DNA of 5,237 nucleotides from Gemmatimonadota bacterium (GCA_012027055.1 VEPF01000223.1:1-5237), one strand, 5' to 3'; positions 1 through 5,237 are shown, numbered from the stretch's first letter. Numbers and translations are program-made. The notes: a model not told the origin generated them from the letters alone.

Positions 1-2
1 GG

Positions 3-692
3 CCGGACCTGAGAGCCCTGGGGCTGGAGCTGCTGCATGGAGCGCAGGCGGCGGTGGGAGGCGCCGAGCGGTTGGCCGCGGTGAGGGACTACGTCCGGGT
101 CGGCCGGAAGGAGACTGCGGAGGGAACGTCTCCTGTACCTTATGAAGTCCGGTGGGTGGCGCCCGACGCGCTCCGCTACGACATCAACAACAGTGTTCTA
201 TACGTGCGCGGCGACAGTGTCCGGCAGGCGATCCGGGGGAGGAACGAGCTGCTCCCCCTCCCCGTCGGTTTCCCCGGCGTAGTCGAGAGATACCTGGGCG
301 AGCGGTGGCGGGAGCTGCTGCCAGCCCTGCGGTGCGACCAGGACCCCACCTGCAAGTTGCAGGCGGCACCGGACAACCCGCAAAACCAGGTGGAGATCTG
401 GTGGGTGGATAAGCCGGCATCGGAGGTGGGCATGCGGCAGAAGGCCGTGCTTGAGTTCGGGCCGGACGGCCTTCCAGTCCGCGCGTGGCTTCCTCCCTAT
501 GGGATGCGCGAGGCATACTCGGACTGGCGGGAGGTGAACGGGCTTCGCTTGCCATTCCGGATGCAGAAGATCTCCACGGCCAACGAACCGGGAGAAGTGG
601 ACATTACGCTCGAGTGGCGGATCGATACGGGACTGAAGCTCGAGGAGTTGCAGGACCCCCGGACCAGGACGCTGTGGCCGTGGCAGAACTGA
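3..692 (+). CDS. C-terminal part of a probable exported protein with an M16-peptidase-associated LolA-like domain (5' end outside window)
   Basis: The reading frame is open from base 3 to the TGA at 690-692, giving 229 visible residues. A GTG at base 54 could serve as a start, but the frame is open upstream with plausible protein sequence running into the characteristic helix AVGGAERLAAVRDY (residues 17-30). I therefore read it as a truncated gene, not a complete 212-residue one. In Gemmatimonadota and Acidobacteriota a GGAExLAAxxDY segment followed by a beta-rich domain ending in SDxREVxGLxLPF often forms the C-terminus of M16 zinc-peptidase-like or outer-membrane lipoprotein-sorting (LolA-like) proteins. 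Here that second motif is SDWREVNGLRLPF at residues 173-185. The visible part has no HxxEH zinc motif, so peptidase activity cannot be judged. A CDQDPTC pair (residues 111-117) could form a disulfide, which fits an extracytoplasmic location. Third codon positions carry more A/T than in the minus-strand genes. The domain match is moderately sure; the full product is uncertain. Confidence 0.6.
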   Translation, partial: PDLRALGLELLHGAQAAVGGAERLAAVRDYVRVGRKETAEGTSPVPYEVRWVAPDALRYDINNSVLYVRGDSVRQAIRGRNELLPLPVGFPGVVERYLGERWRELLPALRCDQDPTCKLQAAPDNPQNQVEIWWVDKPASEVGMRQKAVLEFGPDGLPVRAWLPPYGMREAYSDWREVNGLRLPFRMQKISTANEPGEVDITLEWRIDTGLKLEELQDPRTRTLWPWQN

Positions 693-710
693 CGGTGCCT
701 GGCGGCGCCG

Positions 711-1394
711 CTACCAGATCCCCGGGACGAGCCGTGTGCGCGTGCGAGCCGCGTACTCCCGGTAGTCGCGCAGGCCCCGGTGCAGCATGCGGTCCTCGCG
801 CGCCGTGCGGATTACGATGGCGATGACCGTCAGCCCGGCCGGCACCAGCGCCCAGAGCGAGCCGAGCATCACGGGGATGGCGAGCGTCGCCACGATCGAG
901 CCGGCATAACCGGGGTGGCGCACCCAGCCGTACGGACCGCTCGAGACCACGACGTGCCCGCGGTCGCTCTGGATGCGCGCGACCGCGGAGAAGAACTTGT
1001 TGACCGTCATCGCCCAGGTGGTGAACGCCGCGGCCAGCAGTGTGCCCGCGACGGCGGACCAGACCAGGGCGGACGGTAGCGGGCCGGTCCAGCCGAAGCG
1101 GCGGTCCAGCCCGGCCGCGAGCAGCACGGCCATCGGTCCCAGCGTCCCCACGATAAGCACGAGGGCGCGGTCGCCGGGCTCCACCCCTTTCACCTTCGCG
1201 AAGTTCGCGCGCTCGCGCAGCGTGTCCGGGCTGAGCCAGAGCAGCAGCAGCCGACTGGCCACGGAGACCGCGGAAACCAGGATCACGTAGACCCAGCCCA
1301 TCGGCCAGGCCAATGTCCCGGCCGCGCCGAACAGCACCACGCCCGCCACCAGCGCCATGGCGACGAACGTGAGCACCAGCCGGAGCGCGAGCAT
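711..1394 (-). CDS. ICMT/phospholipid methyltransferase family integral membrane protein
   Basis: This 227-residue protein has about five hydrophobic segments (roughly residues 7-25, 33-55, 78-96, 109-131 and 167-198). The family signature is clear: NKFFSAVARIQSDRGH (132-147), then SSGPYGWVRHPGYAG (151-165), and a C-terminal RTAREDRMLHRGLRDY segment (196-211) ending in RTRLVPGIW. In isoprenylcysteine carboxyl methyltransferases and related phospholipid methyltransferases, the RHPxY and downstream R/E residues bind S-adenosylmethionine at the membrane face. Here they are R159-H160-P161-G162-Y163 and R199-E200. Bacterial members of this type mostly have unknown substrates, so no gene symbol is given. 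The ATG at 1392-1394 gives a hydrophobic N-terminus of normal length, but no good Shine-Dalgarno precedes it. The gene follows the SIS gene on the same strand after 73 bases, so it could be read through from the sugar operon, though the link is weak. It converges with gene 1. Confidence 0.85.
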   Translation of the reverse strand: MLALRLVLTFVAMALVAGVVLFGAAGTLAWPMGWVYVILVSAVSVASRLLLLWLSPDTLRERANFAKVKGVEPGDRALVLIVGTLGPMAVLLAAGLDRRFGWTGPLPSALVWSAVAGTLLAAAFTTWAMTVNKFFSAVARIQSDRGHVVVSSGPYGWVRHPGYAGSIVATLAIPVMLGSLWALVPAGLTVIAIVIRTAREDRMLHRGLRDYREYAARTRTRLVPGIW

Positions 1395-1467
1395 GGCCGG
1401 CTAGTGCCGCTGGAACGTGAAAGGCGCTTGCGGCCACCGGCCGCGCGCAGGTTCGCCAGGCACGCTC

Positions 1468-2229
1468 CTACACTCCCGCGATCCGCCGTTTGTATTCGCT
1501 GAGCGCGGCCTCCAGCCGCTCGCGCGCGGTGGTGTCGCCCGGGATGTTGTGCGAGGGGTGGATGTAGAGGTGCACGCCGCGCTCGACCAGCAGCTCCGCG
1601 ACCGTGGTGATGGTCAGCCACACCACCGCGGTGAACGCCATCGTGGAGATGGGGCCCACGCGGTCGATGTGGTTGGCGATGGGCACGGAGGCGTCCACGG
1701 CGGGCACGCAGGTGTCGATGATGACGTCGGCGATGTCGAACAGCTTCTGCCCGGACGAGTGCCGCGGCGGCTGGTCGGCGTACGCGGCCGCGGAGCCGGT
1801 GACGATCACCTTCATGCCCTGCCGCTTCGCCTCCATGGCGACGTCGATGTTCACCGGGTTCAGGCCCGAGTGCGAGAATAGCCAGAACGTGTCGCGCGGA
1901 TCGAAGTCGTAGCCTTTCATCAGCTCGGTGCCGTAGCCCTCGACCCGCTCCAGGAACACGAACTGGCGCACGCCCATCTCGCCGGTGATGCGCGTGAAGA
2001 AGGTGAGCGGCAGCTCGATCATGGGGTGGAAGCCGACGAACCCGCCGATGCGCGGGTACATCTCCTCGATGGGGAGCGTGGCGTGACCGCAGCCGAAGGT
2101 GTGCACCCAGCGTTCGGCGGCGATGGTGTCCGCCATGAGCGACGCCGCGCGCCGGATGCTCGCCGGCTGCGTCTCCTCGATGCGGCTCAGCACCGCGCGC
2201 GTGTTCTCCAGCCACTGCATTGCGAGCAT
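1468..2229 (-). CDS. SIS-domain sugar isomerase-like protein, UPF0309-like
   Basis: The 253-residue cytoplasmic protein carries one SIS (sugar isomerase) fold. Recognisable blocks, in order, are FGCGHA (45-50), EEMYPRIGG (55-63), ERVEGYG (94-100), FSHSGLNPVNIDVAMEAK (118-135), RHSSGQKLFDIADVIID (156-172) and RVGPISTM (190-197). The order and spacing match UPF0309 proteins, whose usual forms are FGTGHS, SNSGRN, RHSSGKKL and VGPTST. SIS folds bind phosphosugars, and members include isomerases and the MurNAc-6-phosphate etherase MurQ; this protein is not MurQ-like in its motifs. Some phosphosugar-loop positions differ from the family (see findings). The ATG at 2227-2229 is chosen because an AGGA lies 8 bases upstream at 2238-2241; a second ATG three codons in is less well placed. 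That Shine-Dalgarno overlaps the stop codon of the transporter gene, with only 10 bases between the two genes, so translation is probably coupled. It is the last gene of the kinase-transporter-SIS unit. Confidence 0.82.
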   Translation of the reverse strand: MLAMQWLENTRAVLSRIEETQPASIRRAASLMADTIAAERWVHTFGCGHATLPIEEMYPRIGGFVGFHPMIELPLTFFTRITGEMGVRQFVFLERVEGYGTELMKGYDFDPRDTFWLFSHSGLNPVNIDVAMEAKRQGMKVIVTGSAAAYADQPPRHSSGQKLFDIADVIIDTCVPAVDASVPIANHIDRVGPISTMAFTAVVWLTITTVAELLVERGVHLYIHPSHNIPGDTTARERLEAALSEYKRRIAGV

Positions 2230-2237
2230 CGTGCAAT

Positions 2238-2241
2238 TCCT
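2238..2241 (-). promoter_or_regulatory. Shine-Dalgarno of the SIS gene overlapping the transporter stop codon
   Basis: The minus strand reads AGGA, eight bases before the SIS ATG. Its first two bases (AG) are the last two bases of the transporter stop codon TAG (2240-2242). A ribosome terminating on the transporter would sit on this site, so coupled translation is likely. It also favours the ATG at 2227-2229 over the one three codons later. Confidence 0.55.
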
Positions 2242-3427
2242 ATGCGTTCGGGTCCACGGCGGCCGCGACCAGCGGCGCCGCGAGGCGTGAGCGGACCGAC
2301 AGGTAAACGGTGGCGGCGCAGACGAGCGCGGCCGGTACGATCAGCAGCGAGAGCCGGAGCCCGAGCCGGTCGCCGAGGACGCCCGTGGCGAGCGGCAGCA
2401 GCGTGCCGCCGGTGAGCGCCATCACCAGCACCAGGCTGAACGCCGTGCCGGAAAGCTGCGGGTAGCGGTCGCCGACGAAGCCGAGGACCACGGGGAATAC
2501 GGCGGCGAAACCGGCGCCCACCAGCAGCACGCCGGCAGCCGCGGACAGCACGCTGCCGCCCGCGATCAGCAGCAGCGCGCCGACGAAGGCGATGGCCAGC
2601 GACGGCAGCAGTACGCGGCGGGGCGGGAGCTTGGCGAGCACGGTGCCGAGCAGCAGCCGCGCGCCCGCCATCCCGACCCAGTAGAGCGAGAGGAAGTAGA
2701 GGGCGCGGTGGGCCGGGAGGGCCAGGACGTCGTTCACGTACGTGGCCGTCCAGCCGCCCATGGTGATCTCCATCCCGCTCTCGAAGAACAGGATCAGGCC
2801 GAGCAGCAGCAGCAACGGATCGCGCGTGAGCCGGGCGGCGTCCTTCAACGGGAAGCCCTGCGGCTGCTTGGGCGCCGGGAATCTCACGAGCAGTGTGTAG
2901 AGCAGCACGATGGCGGGCACCACGCCGAGCGCGGCGAGCACCGCGGTGTAGCCCGCGGCGTCGAGCAGCAGTCCGAGCACGAAGGGCACGCCGAACGCGC
3001 CGATGCCGAAGAACACGCCCAGCAGGCTCAGCCCGGCGCTCCTCGCGCCCGCGCTGATGTCCGCGACCAGCGCGTTGGTGCCGCCGTTGATGATCCCGCC
3101 GCCGAACCCGATGAGCAGCACCGCGCCCGCCAGCAGGGCCGGCGAGGGTGCGAACGCGATGCCCTCGAGGCCGAACAGCACGAGCAGCACCGCGAGCGCG
3201 AGCATGCCGCGGTAGCCGTAGCGGTCCACGATCGGGCCGAACAGCACGGAGGCCAGCAGGATCCCGATCGACATGAGCGAGAAGAGCGAGCCGGCGCTGG
3301 TGCGCGCCAGCGCGAACCGCTCCGTGACCGAGGGCAGCACGGAGCCGAGCGCGGTCATGACGATGCCGAAGAGCAGCATGCCGAGGCATGCGCCGATGAA
3401 CACCAGCCGCGGACGGTAGGCGGTCAT
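2240..3427 (-). CDS. MFS sugar transporter, FHS (FucP/GlcP-like) type
   Basis: A 395-residue inner-membrane protein with twelve predicted helices (approximately 8-30, 45-66, 74-92, 98-120, 131-155, 160-181, 204-222, 240-262, 272-290, 293-316, 327-350, 358-378), the normal size for the major facilitator superfamily. The loop between helices 2 and 3 carries the MFS signature GPIVDRYGYR (64-73). Three blocks point to the fucose-galactose-glucose:H+ symporter (FHS) branch: NGGTNALVADI then GVFFGIGAFGVPFVLG in helices 4-5 (114-152), FFESGMEITMGGWTATYV at the start of the second half (214-231), and FPVVLGFVGDRYPQLSGTAF (311-330). FHS members import hexoses with protons; the actual sugar cannot be read from sequence. 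The ATG at 3425-3427 overlaps the TGA of the kinase gene as ATGA and is served by GGGAGG at 3434-3439, six bases away. The stop at 2240-2242 overlaps the Shine-Dalgarno of the SIS gene. Placement between a sugar kinase and a SIS protein supports sugar uptake over drug efflux. Confidence 0.88.
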   Translation of the reverse strand: MTAYRPRLVFIGACLGMLLFGIVMTALGSVLPSVTERFALARTSAGSLFSLMSIGILLASVLFGPIVDRYGYRGMLALAVLLVLFGLEGIAFAPSPALLAGAVLLIGFGGGIINGGTNALVADISAGARSAGLSLLGVFFGIGAFGVPFVLGLLLDAAGYTAVLAALGVVPAIVLLYTLLVRFPAPKQPQGFPLKDAARLTRDPLLLLLGLILFFESGMEITMGGWTATYVNDVLALPAHRALYFLSLYWVGMAGARLLLGTVLAKLPPRRVLLPSLAIAFVGALLLIAGGSVLSAAAGVLLVGAGFAAVFPVVLGFVGDRYPQLSGTAFSLVLVMALTGGTLLPLATGVLGDRLGLRLSLLIVPAALVCAATVYLSVRSRLAAPLVAAAVDPNA

Positions 3428-4407
3428 ACGTCGCCTCCCACGTGGAAGGAGACCGGCGACGGCAGCACGAGCGCGCCCGCGCCGACCAGCACGGCGTCAC
3501 CGCCCAGGCCGCTGACCTCGATGCTGACCTGCCCGCTGCTGATGGGCTGCGCCCACCGGGCCGCCTCCGCGCGGATGCGGTCGAGGAGCCGCGCCGCCGG
3601 GCCGAACACGCCACCGCCCAGGATGATGCGCTCCGGATTGAACAGGCTGACCAGGTTGGCGATGGCCATGCCCCAGTAGCTCACGGCTTCGTCCAGCACG
3701 TGCTGCGCGAGCGCATCGCCCGCGTCCGCGGCGGCGAACACCGCGCGCGCGTCCGGATGCGCGTCCAGTTCCGCGCGCAACGGACCGGTGTGTGCGGGGT
3801 TTTCCGTGAGCAGCCGGCGCGCGACCGCAGCGATGCCGCAGCCCGACGCGTGATACTCGAAGCAGCCCACCGCGGGGTATTCGGGACGATAAGGTCGCGA
3901 CAACGCCAGCCAGCCGATCGCGCCGGCCGCATCGCCCACGCCGCGCAGCACCCGGCCGCCCGACATGATGCCGGCGCCGATGCCCGTCCCGATCACCAGG
4001 AAGCTGGCGTCCCGGCCACCGCGCGCGTGGCCGCGCCACGCCTCGCCCAGGATCGCGCAGGCGCGGTCGCTGTCCACCCGCACCGTCACGTCCGGCGGCA
4101 GCGCCGCCCGCAGCTCTGCCACCAGCGGATAGTCAGACCAACCCGGAATGTTCGGCGCCCAGACCGTGCCCGTCGCCGCCCGGTATATGCCCGGCACCGC
4201 CACCCCGACCCCCGCGACCAGGCCGCCGGCCTGCTCCACCAGCGCGCGTACCTGCGCGCAGATCAGCGCGCCCACCGCCGCGCCTGCGCGTCCCTCCAGC
4301 GGGGCCAGGGTCCGCGCCCGGATCTCGCCCGCGGCCGAGAAGCACGCGCCCGCCAGCTTGGTGCCGCCCAGATCGAGACCGATCACCGCACCCGGTAACA
4401 ACGCCAT
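3424..4407 (-). CDS. ROK-family sugar kinase with atypical substrate and zinc motifs
   Basis: This 327-residue cytoplasmic protein is a ROK kinase, a family that phosphorylates hexoses or amino sugars with ATP. The N-terminal phosphate-binding motif GLDLGGTK is at 10-17, the second phosphate loop VIGTGIGAGIMSGG at 138-151, and the adenosine-side motif NPERIILGGGVFG at 257-269. The probable catalytic base is D114 in VDSDRA. There is no N-terminal helix-turn-helix, so it is a kinase-type ROK protein and not an NagC/Mlc-type repressor. The usual GE(I/L)GH is GAIGW (162-166), and the CxCGxxGC zinc signature is reduced to the last cysteine (C182), although E184 of GCxE remains. The ATG at 4405-4407 is chosen because AAGGAGG lies 11 bases upstream at 4419-4425 and the protein then starts just before the DLGGTK strand. 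The in-frame ATG at 4596 would add 63 low-complexity, Arg/Pro-rich residues and erase the divergent promoter region. First gene of the sugar cassette; its TGA overlaps the transporter ATG. Confidence 0.88.
   Translation of the reverse strand: MALLPGAVIGLDLGGTKLAGACFSAAGEIRARTLAPLEGRAGAAVGALICAQVRALVEQAGGLVAGVGVAVPGIYRAATGTVWAPNIPGWSDYPLVAELRAALPPDVTVRVDSDRACAILGEAWRGHARGGRDASFLVIGTGIGAGIMSGGRVLRGVGDAAGAIGWLALSRPYRPEYPAVGCFEYHASGCGIAAVARRLLTENPAHTGPLRAELDAHPDARAVFAAADAGDALAQHVLDEAVSYWGMAIANLVSLFNPERIILGGGVFGPAARLLDRIRAEAARWAQPISSGQVSIEVSGLGGDAVLVGAGALVLPSPVSFHVGGDV
3434..3439 (-). promoter_or_regulatory. Shine-Dalgarno of the MFS transporter, inside the kinase gene
   Basis: The minus strand reads GGGAGG six bases before the transporter ATG and inside the last codons of the kinase. 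Together with the ATGA stop/start overlap it indicates coupled or re-initiating translation of transporter after kinase. Confidence 0.7.
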
Positions 4408-4418
4408 GGCCAGCCCCG

Positions 4419-4425
4419 CCTCCTT
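4419..4425 (-). promoter_or_regulatory. Shine-Dalgarno deciding the ROK kinase start
   Basis: The minus strand reads AAGGAGG, a near-ideal ribosome-binding site, with an 11-base spacer to the ATG at 4405-4407. It supports the 327-residue form over a longer upstream start at 4596, which has no comparable site linked to family-like sequence. Confidence 0.7.
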
Positions 4426-4451
4426 GCCGGTCGCCCAAAATCCCTCCCGAC

Positions 4452-4460
4452 ACAATACCA
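4452..4460 (-). promoter_or_regulatory. Possible extended -10 box for the kinase operon
   Basis: On the minus strand this reads TGGTATTGT, a TGn-extended -10 box with a 4/6 match to TATAAT. It lies 44 bases before the kinase ATG, in one of the few A/T-containing spots of the intergenic region. It has no recognisable -35 box at the usual distance, and the -10 preferences of this organism are unknown, so this is a weak candidate. Confidence 0.22.
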
Positions 4461-4601
4461 GCCGGGCGCCGGACCGGGCCACCACAGGTCCGCAAGCCCG
4501 GCGCGCGGGCGGGCGCGGGCGCCACGTGACCCCGGGCGGCGTACCGCGGTTCGCGCGGACGCGCGGCCGCGGCGGTGCGACACAGCCGGCAGGCACCTGT
4601 C

Positions 4602-4613
4602 AGTGCCGGCACT
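4602..4613. repeat. Perfect 12-base palindrome AGTGCCGGCACT
   Basis: The sequence equals its own reverse complement over 12 bases. It shares the GCCGGC core with an upstream copy: GCCGGCA at 4585-4591 is in inverted orientation to TGCCGGC at 4604-4610, 12 bases apart. The palindrome ends 13 bases before TTGACC at 4627-4632, a position where a dimeric regulator upstream of an hsp20 promoter could bind. It is about 195 bases from the kinase start. It is not CIRCE. GC-rich palindromes arise easily by chance at this base composition, so a regulatory role is only possible. Confidence 0.35.
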
Positions 4614-4703
4614 CACCGCTGCCGGATTGACCGCGCGTGCTGCCAGTTGTGCCGCTCTCGTCCGCATCGGGGCGGGCACGCGCGTTGCACCATGAAGTCG
4701 GCG

Positions 4704-4722
4704 TCCGATCGGGGCGATCGGA
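4704..4722 (+). promoter_or_regulatory. Stem-loop in the probable hsp20 leader
   Basis: TCCGATC (4704-4710) pairs perfectly with GATCGGA (4716-4722) around a five-base GGGGC loop. This 7-base-pair stem ends 44 bases before the HSP20 ATG. Small heat-shock genes often carry structured leaders such as ROSE or fourU thermometers, but this stem does not cover the Shine-Dalgarno and lacks their defining sequences. Its role is unknown. Confidence 0.3.
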
Positions 4723-4753
4723 GCAATGGCCGCAACCGGAATCTTGGCGCGAG

Positions 4754-4761
4754 AAGGGAGG
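4754..4761 (+). promoter_or_regulatory. Shine-Dalgarno deciding the HSP20 start
   Basis: AAGGGAGG sits five bases before the ATG at 4767. It is the strongest ribosome-binding site in the intergenic region on this strand and rules in favour of the 153-residue form. Confidence 0.75.
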
Positions 4762-4766
4762 AAACC

Positions 4767-5228
4767 ATGGCCATCACTCGCTATCAACCGTCCACGGACC
4801 TGTTCCGCTCGTTTTTCGATGAGCTGGCGACGCCCTTCGGGCGCATGGGCTCGTCCATGCGGGTGCCGGATACGGACGTGGTCGAGCGGGAGCACGAGAT
4901 CCAGGTGGTGTGCGAGCTGCCCGGCCTAGGGCGCGACGAGGTGGAGCTCAGTCTGGAGAACAACGTGCTGACCGTTTCCGGCGAGAAGCACGAGCGGCAC
5001 GAGCAGGGCGGTGAAGGTGACACGTACCACCTGTCGGAGCGTCGCTGGGGTCGCTTCAGCCGCTCGTTCGTGCTGCCGCGGGAAGTGGACCAGGACCGGA
5101 TCGCCGCGCACTTCGAGAACGGGGTGCTGACGGTCTCGATCCCGAAGAGCGAAAAGGCGCGGCGCCGGAAGCTCGAGATCGGCAGCAACGGTCAGGCCGC
5201 CGGGCGCGTCGAGCCGGGCAGGAAGTAG
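4767..5228 (+). CDS. Small heat-shock protein, HSP20/alpha-crystallin family
   Basis: A 153-residue cytoplasmic holdase chaperone that binds unfolding proteins without ATP; this length is typical of the family. A short N-terminal arm (1-33) carries the DLFRSFFDEL helix. The alpha-crystallin domain spans about 34-128, with CELPGLGRDEVELSLENNVL (49-68), TVSGEK (69-74), the WGRFSRSFVLP strand pair (94-104) and the hallmark AHFENGVLTVSIPK (114-127). The C-terminal tail has L136-E-I138, fitting the I/V/L-x-I/V/L motif that docks on neighbouring dimers during oligomer assembly. The ATG at 4767 is preceded by AAGGGAGG at 4754-4761 with a five-base spacer from the G-run. The open frame extends back to an ATG at 4575, but those 64 residues do not resemble an HSP20 N-terminus and lack a comparable ribosome site. 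It is transcribed divergently from the sugar operon, with no evident functional link. The gene ends nine bases before the window edge, so its terminator is not visible. Confidence 0.95.
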   Translation: MAITRYQPSTDLFRSFFDELATPFGRMGSSMRVPDTDVVEREHEIQVVCELPGLGRDEVELSLENNVLTVSGEKHERHEQGGEGDTYHLSERRWGRFSRSFVLPREVDQDRIAAHFENGVLTVSIPKSEKARRRKLEIGSNGQAAGRVEPGRK

Positions 5229-5237
5229 TTCCGGGCG

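Larger units (their letters stand above)
4408..4766. promoter_or_regulatory. Divergent intergenic region between the sugar operon and hsp20
   Basis: These 359 bases hold no convincing gene. They must contain the promoters for the minus-strand kinase operon and the plus-strand HSP20 gene. The middle (about 4497-4580) is an extreme GC tract made of CG-rich words, including CGCGCGG repeated at 4552-4558 and 4560-4566. Towards hsp20 there is a 12-base palindrome, a TTGACC that resembles a -35 box at 4627-4632 (no convincing -10 box 16-18 bases downstream), and a stem-loop in the probable leader. No CIRCE element (TTAGCACTC-N9-GAGTGCTAA) is present. Start sites cannot be fixed from sequence alone. 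Confidence 0.6.

Noticed and set aside
694..709. Hairpin GGTGCC-TGGC-GGCGCC in the convergent gap as a terminator
   Set aside because: Six pairs with one G-U and no T-run on either strand; not a convincing intrinsic terminator.
604..1437. Long open frame on the minus strand in another frame over the ICMT-like gene
   Set aside because: Arg/Ala/Gly-rich translation with no family motifs; it is a high-GC shadow of the 711-1394 gene.
1430..1444. Perfect hairpin GCGGCC-ACC-GGCCGC after the SIS gene as a terminator
   Set aside because: The stem is good, but the minus strand continues with AAGCGCCTTT and not a T-run, so termination cannot be claimed; a simple GC-rich coincidence is as likely.
2187..3614. 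475-codon open frame on the minus strand and 323-codon open frame on the plus strand (2708-3679)
   Set aside because: Both overlap the MFS and kinase genes and give low-complexity Arg/Ala/His/Gln-rich translations typical of shadow frames in GC-rich DNA.
4507..4536. G-quadruplex candidate from four GGG runs
   Set aside because: The last loop is 14 bases, outside the usual 1-7 base rule, and the region is simply GC-rich.
4408..4596. N-terminal extension of the ROK kinase to an ATG at 4596
   Set aside because: The extra 63 residues are Pro/Arg-rich and unlike any ROK N-terminus, and the extension would overlap an equally extended HSP20 frame. AAGGAGG supports the start at 4407.
4742..4757. 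FourU-like thermometer, TCTT pairing with AAGG at the hsp20 Shine-Dalgarno
   Set aside because: Only four pairs including one G-U, leaving most of GGGAGG free; too weak to claim.
4575..4766. N-terminal extension of HSP20 to an ATG at 4575
   Set aside because: The 64 extra residues have no HSP20 character, and the strong Shine-Dalgarno at 4754-4761 fixes the start at 4767.

Overview
This is a GC-rich window (close to 70% GC by eye) holding five protein-coding genes, one of them cut by the left edge. Codon use is strongly GC3-biased and long shadow ORFs run antisense to the real genes. The first gene ends in a domain of the kind often fused to M16-type peptidases in Gemmatimonadota and Acidobacteriota, and the gene mix (ROK kinase, FHS-type sugar symporter, SIS protein, ICMT-like methyltransferase, HSP20) fits such a soil or sediment bacterium. 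The phylum is an inference and is not proven by the window.

Layout, left to right. (1) Bases 3-692, plus strand: C-terminal part of a probable exported protein with a LolA/M16-associated C-terminal domain; its start lies outside the window. (2) Bases 711-1394, minus strand: integral membrane methyltransferase of the isoprenylcysteine carboxyl methyltransferase (ICMT)/phospholipid methyltransferase type, convergent with gene 1 across an 18-base gap. (3) Bases 1468-4407, minus strand: a compact three-gene unit transcribed in the order ROK sugar kinase, FHS-type MFS sugar transporter, SIS-domain sugar isomerase-like protein (UPF0309-like). The first two genes share an ATGA stop/start overlap. 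The second and third are 10 bases apart, with the stop codon overlapping the next Shine-Dalgarno sequence. (4) Bases 4408-4766: a 359-base divergent intergenic region with probable promoters for both flanks, a perfect 12-base palindrome and a 7-base-pair stem-loop. (5) Bases 4767-5228, plus strand: an HSP20/alpha-crystallin small heat-shock protein.

The three minus-strand genes read as one pathway: a symporter brings a sugar or sugar derivative through the inner membrane, the ROK kinase phosphorylates it, and the SIS protein acts on the phosphosugar. The substrate is unknown. Both enzymes depart from the usual family motifs at positions expected to touch sugar, so the substrate may not be plain glucose. 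This cassette is the most interesting thing here. The rest looks ordinary, and I see no mobile element, CRISPR array, RNA gene or defence system.
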